A stretch of 64,000 nt of DNA, taken from NCBI GenBank assembly GCA_039545355.1, contig BCJJ01000011.1:516702-580701 (forward strand), given 5' to 3'. Positions within the stretch are counted from its first letter, which is position 1. Every line of letters starts with the position of its first letter. This document shows positions 32,565 through 41,771 of the stretch, one piece after another. Position numbers and translations under genes: made by a program. Below the pieces are notes generated by a model. That model saw only the letters and a list, made by a program, of their open reading frames with translations. It was not told where the DNA came from and searched no databases. Source of the stretch: Trichosporon coremiiforme (taxonomy: Eukaryota; Basidiomycota; Tremellomycetes; Trichosporonales; Trichosporonaceae).

Positions 32565-34319
32565 TTACCTCGCCTTGCCCTCGCAGTCCATGACGTCCTC
32601 GCCCTGCTCGACAAAGCGCTTGAGCTCCTTGCGCCACGGCTCCCAAGTCTGTCCGTACTTCTTGAGGAGGTGGCCGAGCTCCGCCTTCTGCTCCGTGATA
32701 ACTTCAGGCAAGTTCTCTCCATCGGGCGCGCTCCAGACATCGTTGAACATCTCGCTCAGCTTCGGCTTCGGCAGCTTCTCGCTCCTGTTGAACGTCTTGA
32801 GGACCTCGGTCTTGTTCGCCTTCTGCATCGCGCGCTCCTCCTCCTCGCTCCACCACTTCTGGTCCACGAGCCAGTTCCTGAATCGAGAGATCGGGTTGTC
32901 CACCGTGTTCCACTCCTGCACCTCCTCCGCCGACCTGTACTTGGACGAGTCGTCCGAGGTCGAGTGGTGGCCCACGCGGTACGTCATCGCCTCGACGAGG
33001 ACGCCCTTCTTGCCCTCGACGGCGCGGCGGCGCGCCTCCCGCGTGGCAGCGAGGACAGCGAGCGCGTCGTTACCGTCGACACGGATCGTGTCGAGACCAT
33101 AGGCCGGTCCACGGGCAGCGATACCGTCACCAGCATACTGGTCAATGACGGGGGTGGAGATGGCGAAACCGTTGTTGCGGCAGAACCAAATGCAGGGTCC
33201 ACCGAGGACGGCGTTCATGTTGAGCGCAGCGTGGAAGTCTCCCTCGGAGGCGGCTCCGTCGCCGAAGTAGCAGATGACGCAGTCGCCCTGACGCGCCTCG
33301 TCCGTCTTGAGGGCGTAAGCGGCACCGGCGGCCTGGGGCAGCTGGGTAGCGAGAGGAGAGGTAATCGTGTGGAAGCCGAGATCCGGGGCAGTGTAGTGCA
33401 CAGGCATCATGCGGCCCTTGGACGAGTCGTCGTCGACGTTGCCGAAACACTGGCCCATCATGCGCTGAAGCGACATGCCGCGGTAGAGAAGGGCAGCCTG
33501 CTCACGCTGGCTGTTAGCTATGTCCGTTCGACGCGAAAGCTAGATACTCACGTACTGCCCAAACACCTCGTCGGTGGGCTGCATCGCAGCAGCCGAGCCG
33601 ACGACAGCAGCCTCCTCACCCGAGCACTGCATGTAGAAGGAGATACGGCCCTGGCGCTGAGATTGGTAGAGGACGTTGTCGACGACAGGAATGAGTGCCA
33701 TAGTCTTGTACATCTTGAGCGCCTCCTCCTTGTCGAGCTCCGGCAGCGTCCCGCCCTTGACGGGCCGGCCCTCTTCGTTCAGCACACGGTAGGTCGGGAT
33801 CGTGCTGCTGACAGCGTTGAACCATCCCTGGTCAGCCGTCCACCACGACTGGTGCGCACCACGTCTGAGCGGAGACGACATCTTGTTCACACGCGCAATG
33901 CGGTCCGCAGCCGAGCCGGGAACGTAGACGAGCTCCTGGTCTCCGCGACGGGCGGTCGAAGGGTCGTCGACGGAGCGCATGCGGTGGAGGGCGGGGAGAG
34001 GAACGAAGTTGGGCAGAGGCGTGGGTGTCGGCAGCGGCGTGCTCGTCGCCGTCTGGTGGTGCGTGCCCGGCACATCGGGGGGAGGACCCGTGATCTGAGG
34101 TCAGCTTGTGCTTGCGAACCAATTCCAGCTGCTGCGTCTCGCGGTGCGGTGTTGTTCAAGTCTGCTGACAGCTCAACCGAATAGCCGATGATTCGGCTGT
34201 CGATGGGAGGGAAAACCAATGATCGCGGGGAAGACACCGATACTCACGAGGCCTCGCTCGAGACGCAGCCTGCGCGCCGCGGTCGCCATCGACAGCCTCG
34301 AAACGCGTTGGGAGAGCAT
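32565..34319 (-). CDS. BCKDHA: Branched-chain 2-oxoacid dehydrogenase E1 alpha, mitochondrial
   Basis: E1 alpha is the thiamine-diphosphate subunit that decarboxylates keto-acids from Val, Leu and Ile in mitochondria. Three exons (34319-34248, 34094-33552, 33506-32565) give 518 residues. Exon 1 encodes an Arg/Ser-rich presequence (MLSQRVSRLSMATAARRLRL). The enzyme part has MYKTMALIPVVDNVLYQSQR, GEEAAVVGSAAAM, DEVFGQYREQAALLYRG, the ThDP-binding GDGAASEGDFHAALN...RNNGFAIST, and the phosphorylation-loop sequence YRVGHHSTSDDSSKYR. These match BCKDH rather than pyruvate dehydrogenase E1 alpha. The last intron needs the AG at 33507; the nearer AACAG leaves the wrong frame. The E1 beta, E2 and kinase genes are not in the window. 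Confidence 0.96.
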
Positions 34320-35247
34320 GTCGTTGAGTGGTGGAGAGTGGTGTTACAGACGTTGGGACACTTGCTACACCTCGCCCATCTAACAATGTACTGCAGCTGA
34401 TGGTTGCCGCGACGTACACTGTCATGCTCCGAGATGGTCGCGGCGGGGCATGCATGATGCATCACTGCCAAGGGGGGTATGCTCCGCCCGGCTCGGAGCA
34501 TGCCCGATCACGTGTGCCCCGTGGGGAACCTTGGGGGCGCGGAGATGAGCGATCCTCCACCCCTGTGCTACTCCCTTATCAGTGGCCACTCAGAGCTGTG
34601 CATGCATCAAGGCTGATCGTGCGACAGGAAGGTCTGATGCAGTGGGCGACGGCAAGGGGCGGCTCCAGCTGATACACTAGCGTTAACGAGCCTGTGGCTC
34701 AGATCATGAACACAATGGCCGTGCAGGCAGTGTCAAGCGAGGGAGCATGAGGGGCTGAGGAGCACAGAGGAATGCAAAGGCATTAATCACCGTCCCGCGT
34801 CCCAAGCGTCATGCTGCTGCGCTGCGTTCGCATTCTCACAGGCTCTTTCTGTCAGTCTTAGAATGGGCATGGAGCGCAAGCTTCCGAGACGGCGCCTCCA
34901 ACGTTGCGGACAGGACATGCAGATTCATTGTTCTCTACGCACGCTGCACAGACACGTACTGGCGGGCGTGGTGGAGGCATGGACGGTGGGAAGGGCGTTA
35001 AGAGGGTGACAACTACGAAGCTCATACAATACAAGGTCTCAAGGGGCTGGGTATATGAAACAATGGCTGAGAGTCTAATCGGGGATGAGGATGAGGGCGC
35101 GCATGCAGCGTGCCATGCAGACATGCAGGTAGGAGTGGCCGTGTGTGTGTGTGTGTGCACTACATGCACTGATGAATACGGCGAAAACGGTGACTCTATG
35201 CTCGGGACGAGGTGGCGATCTCGGCTGGAGGACCGAGGGACCGAGGT
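34320..35247. promoter_or_regulatory. Upstream region of BCKDH E1 alpha
   Basis: No supported gene. A CACGTG lies at 34509-34514, about 190 bases before the E1 alpha start, and a (GT)n tract at 35141-35157. Confidence 0.5.
35141..35157. repeat. (GT)n microsatellite
   Basis: Eight tandem GT units in non-coding sequence. Confidence 0.9.
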
Positions 35248-35727
35248 TTACGACGAGGCCCACGACGAGCTCTGCGGATGCCACGGCCAAATGAGATTGG
35301 CTGTCCAGAGTAGAATTCCTGTGACGATGAGGACAGTGAGGCTCGTTGCCCCAACGATGCGCCAGACGCGGCGGGAGGAGCGGGGTTCGTCTATGCTCTC
35401 GTTGGCCTCGGCGAGCAGAGGAAGGCGCTCGGGGTCGACCCAAGCACGGCTGGAGGTGTGCATGCTGGTCTCTTGGGGGCTGTGGCTGGCATCTTGGGTA
35501 TGGACAGCGGCGAGGAGTGCACCGGGGTCATCTGGCGGCGAGGGTGGTTCGGAACGATCGGAGCGATCAGAGGAGAAGCTCGCGCGGGTACGAGAACGAC
35601 GCGAGGGCGGAAGGATGTTATGCGTCGGTCTGAGCGAGGTCATCATACGTCCCCCTTGGCCGGGGGACGAAGGAGAGAGGCGACGATGCGTGCGGGGCGG
35701 CGACGACGGCGCGAAGGTGACGGGCAT
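35248..35727 (-). CDS. Hypothetical single-TM protein (doubtful)
   Basis: A single-exon ORF of 159 residues. It has a Ser/Pro/Arg-rich N-terminus and one strong hydrophobic segment near the C-terminus (VWRIVGATSLTVLIVTGILL, continuing WTANLIW), then a short tail. This topology fits a small C-terminally anchored membrane protein. No family is recognised. It lies in a 2.5-kb divergent interval that otherwise has no gene, which makes an extra gene plausible. A 275-codon frame on the opposite strand overlaps it and looks like a shadow. Without homology or transcript data this call is tentative. Confidence 0.35.
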   Translation of the reverse strand: MPVTFAPSSPPRTHRRLSPSSPGQGGRMMTSLRPTHNILPPSRRSRTRASFSSDRSDRSEPPSPPDDPGALLAAVHTQDASHSPQETSMHTSSRAWVDPERLPLLAEANESIDEPRSSRRVWRIVGATSLTVLIVTGILLWTANLIWPWHPQSSSWASS

Positions 35728-36853
35728 TTGACAGGCAACTGGGTGTTGATAGCAAGTGGGATGATGAGAGCGATGGATGACAGGGAAGGCCCGAGATAAA
35801 TGAACTCGGGAGGCGAGGTCACGAGCGAGGCGAGCGAGAAATTAGCGTGTGAGTGGTGGACGAATAGAACGGAGTGGATAATGTGATAGGGACCGGGTGT
35901 TTGGTTCTTGTGGCTCTATGGGATGGTGGGACGCTGGGAGGTGATGACGTCTGCGAGCTATGAGCGGCAGGCTGCAGGCTGGGAGTGATGTCGCAGGTCT
36001 GATGGCTGCTATGCTGGGACGATAGGTCTACGATAAGCGCGGGCGTGCGGGGCGAGCAGGGATCCAGGAATGGGACTAAGGTCTGCGTGACAAGTGTGTG
36101 TGAGAAGGCAGGATGAGTGCATGGTGAATGCTAGGCTGAAGCGAAGTGGTGTGACATGGCATGCACAAATGCTACAGTGAATGCTGCCCACGCTGTCCAT
36201 GCTGTACGGTGGGAGGAATGGACAGCTGAAAGTGAGCACATGAGTCTTGCGAAGTATGACGCCTGAGGATGCTGAGAACGGTCTGTCTGGTGGTCGGCTG
36301 GCAGATGGCGAGCAGGCGACGTGCAGCAGAGTCGACGACCAACGACACCATGGCCGATCGGTGTTTGAATTGGGTCAACAGGTCTTGCGTCTCAGCTGAT
36401 GCTTGGGCCCCTGACCACCAGGCGAGCGGAGTCCAGGCCCCTGTGCACAGATTCAACCTCGGGACTCCAGGCACGTTTTTCCAACACGCATTCAGCCAGA
36501 TCATCATCCCACCGTAGGTGGCCCTGCTGCGCACAGCACCACCGCACACACCACCGTAGCGGCACCTAGCACAGCCGCTCAATCTGGCGCCACGGACGGA
36601 AGCAAATCCGGCGGTATAAAGTCACTCGCCCTCCCACGTTTGCTGGCTGTTGGACCCTAGCAGACCTGCCAGAGTAGAGGCCGACCGAAGGACCCAGGTG
36701 AAGCGGACAGCGCGGACAGGGGCGAACACGCTGACACGCCAGACCATGCGCGGCGCCTGGCACTGGCTCGTCCACGGCATCCTCATTGCTGTTTCTCTTT
36801 TTCTTCTCTTTCCCAACAACACCGAACCACAACAAGTTCATCCACCAGCAAAA
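35728..36853. other. Upstream region of NDP kinase
   Basis: About 1.1 kb with no gene supported. Its right end holds a TATA box and an in-frame upstream ATG, listed separately. Confidence 0.5.
36615..36620 (+). promoter_or_regulatory. TATA box of NDP kinase
   Basis: TATAAA in the context GGCGGTATAAAGTCAC, 131 bases before an in-frame upstream ATG (36746) and 239 bases before the usual start (36854). It is the clearest TATA motif noticed in a promoter position in this window. Confidence 0.5.
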
Positions 36854-37891
36854 ATGTCCGTCAACGAGCAGACCTACATTATGATCAAGTGCGTACATAC
36901 AGAACAGAACCATTCTGCATGCTTCGGCGGCTTCGAAAGAACCGCACATAGCTGCAGGGTCCTTCCAAAATATTCTCGATCGCTGACATTTCCCCCGTCC
37001 AACGTCATACTCGATTCCCTCCACGATCTGCAACCATCACTTGCATCCGATCCACCCTACTGACTTATCATGATCTAACTCTTCAGGCCTGACGGCGTCC
37101 AGCGCGGGTGAGTGCGGCATCGACGTGGAGTGGAGATGCGAAAAGGGTCCGTGCTAATCCGCAGTCTCATCGGCGAGATCATCGCCCGCTTCGAGAAGCG
37201 CGGCTTCAAGCTTGCCGCCCTCAAGCTCAACCAGCCCTCGCAGGAGCAGCTCGAGAAGCACTACGCCGACCTCAAGGACAAGCCCTTCTTCCCCTCGCTC
37301 ATCAAGTACAGTGAGTGTCTATTTTGGGATGCCGATCACCATCCCTTCGGCGTCGACCATTCCATCGTCCATCGTCCTATTTTCGCCGTTCTTCGTCCCC
37401 GGACCCCTCTGAATATATGAGCTAACGTCCAGTGCTCTCCGGCCCCGTTGTCTGCATGGTTTGGGAGGGTCTTGATGCCGTTAAGACTGGCCGTGCCATG
37501 CTTGGTGCCACGAACCCCCTCGCTTCCGCTCCCGGAACCATTCGCGGCGACTTTGCCCTTCAGACTGGTGCTAACGTCTGTGAGTACGCGCAAATTGAGC
37601 GCATTTTTTAGCTGTTTGGAGGTGTGAAAGGTGTAGAACAGTCGTGGAGAAGTCGGGAGGTGTAGGAAGCGGTTTGTGGCACCGACGAAGAGCCACACCT
37701 CCACTTTTTTCCCGCTATCTTTGCGCCCCTGCGTCCCTCCGGCACCCTGCGGTTCCTGAACCTCGCGCTAACGACGCCCAGGCCACGGCTCCGACTCCGT
37801 CGAGAACGGCCAGAAGGAGATCGCTCTCTGGTTCCCCGAGGGCATCGCCCAGTACAACCTCTCGTCTGCCGCCTGGGTTTACGAGCAGTAA
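36854..37891 (+). CDS. YNK1: Nucleoside diphosphate kinase
   Basis: NDP kinase moves the gamma-phosphate from ATP to other nucleoside diphosphates through a phospho-histidine. Exons 36854-36888, 37087-37107, 37165-37310, 37433-37579 and 37782-37891 give 152 residues, the normal length. Seen active-site residues are Lys12 (IMIKPDGVQRG), Tyr52, Arg88 and Thr94 ([12 protein letters not shown]), Arg105, Asn115, the phosphorylated His118 (NVCHGSD) and Glu129. Two departures are Lys58 where Arg is usual (DLKDKPF) and Ala114 in place of the common Arg before Asn115. The start context CAAAAATGTCC is strong. An in-frame ATG at 36746 would add 36 residues with a hydrophobic stretch (see findings). Confidence 0.96.
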
Positions 37892-38797
37892 ACAGCTCCT
37901 CTGCTGCTGCTAGGACATGAGATTTAGAGCTATGCATTCTGTCTCATACCATCTATGACGTGAAACGGCTTGCAGCGGCGCCCGTGGCAGACAACCACGC
38001 CCGAAGAGACGTGTGATGGACTTATTGACGTAGTGGAGATCGGGCCAGAGTCCGATGCCAAGAGACGTCTCGCTCAACTTTTTTCGTTCGGTGCCTGAGG
38101 CGTACCCGCGCTCGGCTCGGTCGGCCAGCCCGCTCCGCCATGTGGTCCTCTTTCGGCCTGCTCCGTCGCTTCCCAAACCTTGTAATAGCAATTTTTGTAT
38201 ATCCTGATGATCTCCCCGAGTCGCCGCTCGAGTCGTGCTTAGGTCAGCAGTCAGCTGCCCGCTTGCCCACTGCCTGAACCTGCCCGCCGCTGTTGAGTCG
38301 TCAGATCAGGCTGAGATGAGGAATCCAGCACTGGCCAAAGAGAGCAATCGGAAGCGGCGCCGAAGTTGCTCGGCCAGGAGACCAGGACGGCTGGGCGCAT
38401 CGGCCAGGCGGCCTGGCTTGTGCGGGGTACAGGGCCGTCCCTTCCGGCAGCCTCCAGGGCAAAAGGGGGGCGGGCTTGGCCTGCTGCTTTGCTGCTTTTG
38501 CAGAGATGTTGCTCCACTCGCGGCGACTTATAAGAGGGAAGCTCGGGTAGATCGGCTCAAGAACCTTGGATGCATGATTTCTGCACGACGCGCCACCACC
38601 ACTCTCATTCTTTCTCCCACTACTCCTCTTTCTTGTTTCTCTTTCTCCTGGTTTCTTGTGTTCTTTCGAATTTGGGTTCTTGTGGATATCGCCTCCTCGG
38701 CTGCCCTCGACGCCACCAACCCCGTCTCTACCGACAACAACAACACGTTACCACCCTCGACGAGCGACATTCATCACTAGTGTAGACACCCGTCACG
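37892..38797. other. Intergenic between NDP kinase and MFS gene
   Basis: A 906-base spacer. The last 250 bases are C/T-rich with a TATAAG at about 38529, which may form the transporter promoter. No ORF with support. Confidence 0.55.
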
Positions 38798-41128
38798 ATG
38801 ACGGCCGAGGACGAGCGAGTACCGGGCGACGTTGAGGCCCGCGCGGGCCTGGCGCCGCCGGAAACACCAGTGACGGCGTCCGAGACGACGGCAGCCTCCG
38901 TCGCGAGCGAAAAGGAGCATCCCCTCGACGGCAAGAAGAAGAAGAAGGAGCGAGGTCTGACAGCAGGAGACTCTGGTGCGTATTGTCATTGCAGGTAGCT
39001 TGCGCCTAGCGCCGGAGTTGTGGAGTGTTGTTGTCCCGAAGGCTTTCGGTTTTGCCGCCGCAGCGCTGCCTTGCGACCCTTCGGTCGCCTCGCTCCCCCT
39101 GCGGTCCTCGGTTGCGGTCGATCAGCAGATACAACTTGCATCGGATCAGGCCGACTTGCTTTAGTCAGCTGTTCTGTGCGCTATTGCAGTTGTGCCCGTG
39201 TGTTGTCGTGGGGGTGGGGACCCAGTGCCCCACACCGCATTCCGGGGCAAGATGGGACCGAGCGTCTTGCGTTTCGGTGTCTGCATGCAGAGTTGGGCGT
39301 GACGGAGAGACAGCGAGAGAATACGGACATGCCGACGATCACTGAGTGAGCGAAGCTAACAACAGAACTCGATGACCTGCCGAACAACAACCTCCTTCTG
39401 GTCGTGCCCTGCTTGGGCCTCGTGCTCTTCCTAGCAGCGTTGGACCAGACGATCATCGCGACAGCCCTCCCGATCATCGCGTCCAAGTTCCACGCCACAC
39501 CCTCCGAGTATTCCTGGGTCATCACCTCGTACCAGCTAGCGATGACGCTGCTGACGCCCGTGAACGGGCGCGTGTCCGACATTATCGGCCGAAAGCCGAT
39601 CCTGTACGCCGCCATTGTCGTGTTCACCGTCTTCTCTGCCCTCTGCGGCGCAGCGAAGAGCATGAAGTGGCTGATCATTGCGCGCGCGTTCCAAGGCCTC
39701 GGGGGCGGGAGCATCATCGGCATGACGTCGATTGTCATCTCGGACATTGTCCCCCTCGAGAAGCGCGGCAAGTACCAAGGCATCATGGGCGCGAGCTGGG
39801 GCGTGGCTGCCGTCGTGGGCCCGCTGCTGGGAGGCGCGCTGACGGACCGCGTCTCCTGGCGCTGGTGCTTCTACATCAACCTGCCCACCTGCGGCGTCGC
39901 CTTCATCCTGCTCGCACTCACGCTCAAGCTCAACCCGACGAGGAAGATGACCTGGCCCATGTTCATGCGCACGTTTGATTTCCTCGGCATGGCGCTCATC
40001 ATGGCGGGCGGAGCTTGTCTCATCGTCGGCTTTTCCTTTGCGGCCGACTACGGCTTTGGCCGGCCCAGCGCCTATGCGCTCATCACGGTTGGAGGCGTGC
40101 TCTTCTTCGCCGGTATCGTGAACTGCCTGTTCACGAAACGCAACGCCGTCATCCCCACGCGTGCGTTCAAGGTCCGCACGACGCTCTTCTTCATGATCGC
40201 TAGCACGCTTCATGCCGCAGCGTTCATCCCCACCAACGTGGTCCTGCCCCAGTTCTTCCAGGGCGTGCATGGCGCCGACGCGCTGCAGAGCGGTATCCAG
40301 CTCCTTCCCTACGCCATCTTCGTCTCTTGGTCCACGGTCGTCGCGGGCCAGATCCAGAGTCGTCTCAGGATTGTTCGCCCAGTGCCGTGGGTCGGATACG
40401 CGATCGGTATCCTCGGGTACGGGCTCATGGTCGCGTACTTCAACTACGACATCCCGCTGTCGAGGCAGTACGGTCTGCTCATCATCCCCGCCGTCGGTGT
40501 CGGACTGTCGCTCCAGTCTCCCCTTCTGATCCTGCAGGCAGCCATGCCGCTGAAGGACATGGCGGCAGTGACGAGTGCGTGGGTCCTCACTCGTTCTCTC
40601 GGCGGTTCGATCGGTATCTCTCTGTACACGTCCGTGTTCAACGTCGTCCTGCGCCACAAGTTTGGCGCCCTGGACCCCCCCTACCCGCCCCCCATCACGG
40701 CGGAGGGATACCAGGCTATGAACCAGCTTCCCGACGGACAGGAGAAGACAGACGTGCACCGCGCCTTTGCCGACTCGTTCAAGCCCGTGTGGATCATTGC
40801 GCTGTGTCTCCTTGCCGTGTGTCTTGTCATCACGCTGCCGACGAAGAGTTACTCCCTCGACCGGCCGAGGGGTGCGGCGGCGAAGACCGAGGCGGGCGTC
40901 GCGGCCACCGGTGCTGAGGGGTCGCCGACCGAGGCCATCGCTGAGGCCGACGGCAGCATTCCCATCGCCGAGAACGGGCACGTCAAGAAGGTGATTGACG
41001 AGAATCTGCCCCAGGATAGCGAGTACATCTTGAAGCGGGAGGAGGCGGCGGAGAAGGGCGAAGCTGAACTGGGACGGTTCGACGAGAAGGTCACTCCCAC
41101 CGGCACTTACGATGAGAAGAAGGTATAG
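38798..41128 (+). CDS. MFS transporter, DHA2-type (14 TM)
   Basis: Two exons, 38798-38975 and 39366-41128, joined across a 390-nt intron, give 646 residues. After a charged 60-residue N-terminus the first helix is LLLVVPCLGLVLFLAALDQT, continuing into IIATALPIIA, the signature at the first membrane helix of drug:H+ antiporters. GRVSDIIGRKPIL is the loop 2-3 motif A, and GASWGVAAVVGPLLGGAL is antiporter motif C in helix 5. About 14 hydrophobic segments follow, ending LLAVCLVITLPTKSYSL, with a long acidic cytosolic tail. This is the fungal DHA2 pattern (drug, toxin, basic amino-acid or siderophore export). The substrate cannot be told, and no biosynthetic cluster surrounds it. Exon 1 is supported by the GTGCGT donor and GCTAACAACAG acceptor. 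Confidence 0.93.
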
Positions 41129-41771
41129 AGCAACTTAGAACTTCCAGGGAAAACGATACAGCGCGTATAATATGCATCATTGGGTCATTTCGTGCAGTCT
41201 ACTCACTTACAACTGACTCAACCGGGGCCCATGGAGGCGGAAGCGACAGAGACTTGCGCCCCCTCATGACTTAGCCCACTGCCCCAGCCCGCCCCTTCCA
41301 ACACCCATCGCTCAGCGGACAGTAGGGCATGTAGGCAAGGTCAGGACAAAGCCGCCCCTCTTAGGTCTCCCCGGGCTGGGAGGGCGCTGTCACGCGTCCC
41401 CCATGCTCCGGCCTCAAGCGGAGGTTGACGACAGTCATTCGCGTGTTCGAATCACGCCATGCTCAGCTTTTTCCATTGCTTCTAGCGCCGGTAGCGCCGC
41501 CAGGCTCTGTAGAGGTTGTTGGGTAGACTAGGGAGAGTGTGGATGGTCTGGACCGGGCTGGTGAGGTCGGAGGAGGCAAGCGAGAGGAGGTCGGTGCAGA
41601 GCTGAGGAGGGGCGCATCTAAGGGCGCACTCAGCGACATTCACCCCCTGTGCCCTTTGTTACTGACTGGCTCCGAATCCTATGCTCGTACGCTCGTGTGC
41701 AGCTCGACTAGAACAAAGTGGTACATATGCAACAATGAAGCAATGCTAAAAGAACAAATGAATATCTAGGT
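41129..41771. other. Convergent spacer, MFS / Rif1
   Basis: A 643-base spacer between convergent stops. It contains a tRNA-like element, described separately. No ORF is supported. Confidence 0.55.
41325..41465 (+). tRNA. Possible intron-containing tRNA-Leu(TAG) or tRNA pseudogene
   Basis: A perfect T-arm is seen: GCGTG (41441-41445), loop TTCGAAT, CACGC (41453-41457), fitting the B-box GTTCRANNC. The next seven bases CATGCTC pair fully (one G-U) with GGGCATG at 41325-41331; A41465 would be the discriminator, and a T5 tract at 41468-41472 could stop Pol III. A TGAC/GTCA hairpin before the T-arm resembles a type II long arm. A CTTAGG loop at 41360-41365 would give anticodon TAG, with an intron of about 53 nt after it. 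Weaknesses are a 14-nt D-loop, a poor A-box and one anticodon-stem mismatch. Confidence 0.3.

Noticed and set aside
32670..34184. 504-codon plus-strand frame opposite BCKDH E1 alpha
   Set aside because: Composition is the antisense shadow of a GC-rich gene; the minus strand has complete family motifs and splice sites.
34904..35731. 275-codon plus ORF over the single-TM candidate
   Set aside because: Arg/Gly-rich and crossing a (GT)n tract; the opposite strand gives a more protein-like product.
39536..40981. 481-codon minus frame inside the MFS gene
   Set aside because: Asp/Arg/His-rich shadow, with no membrane segments or motifs.
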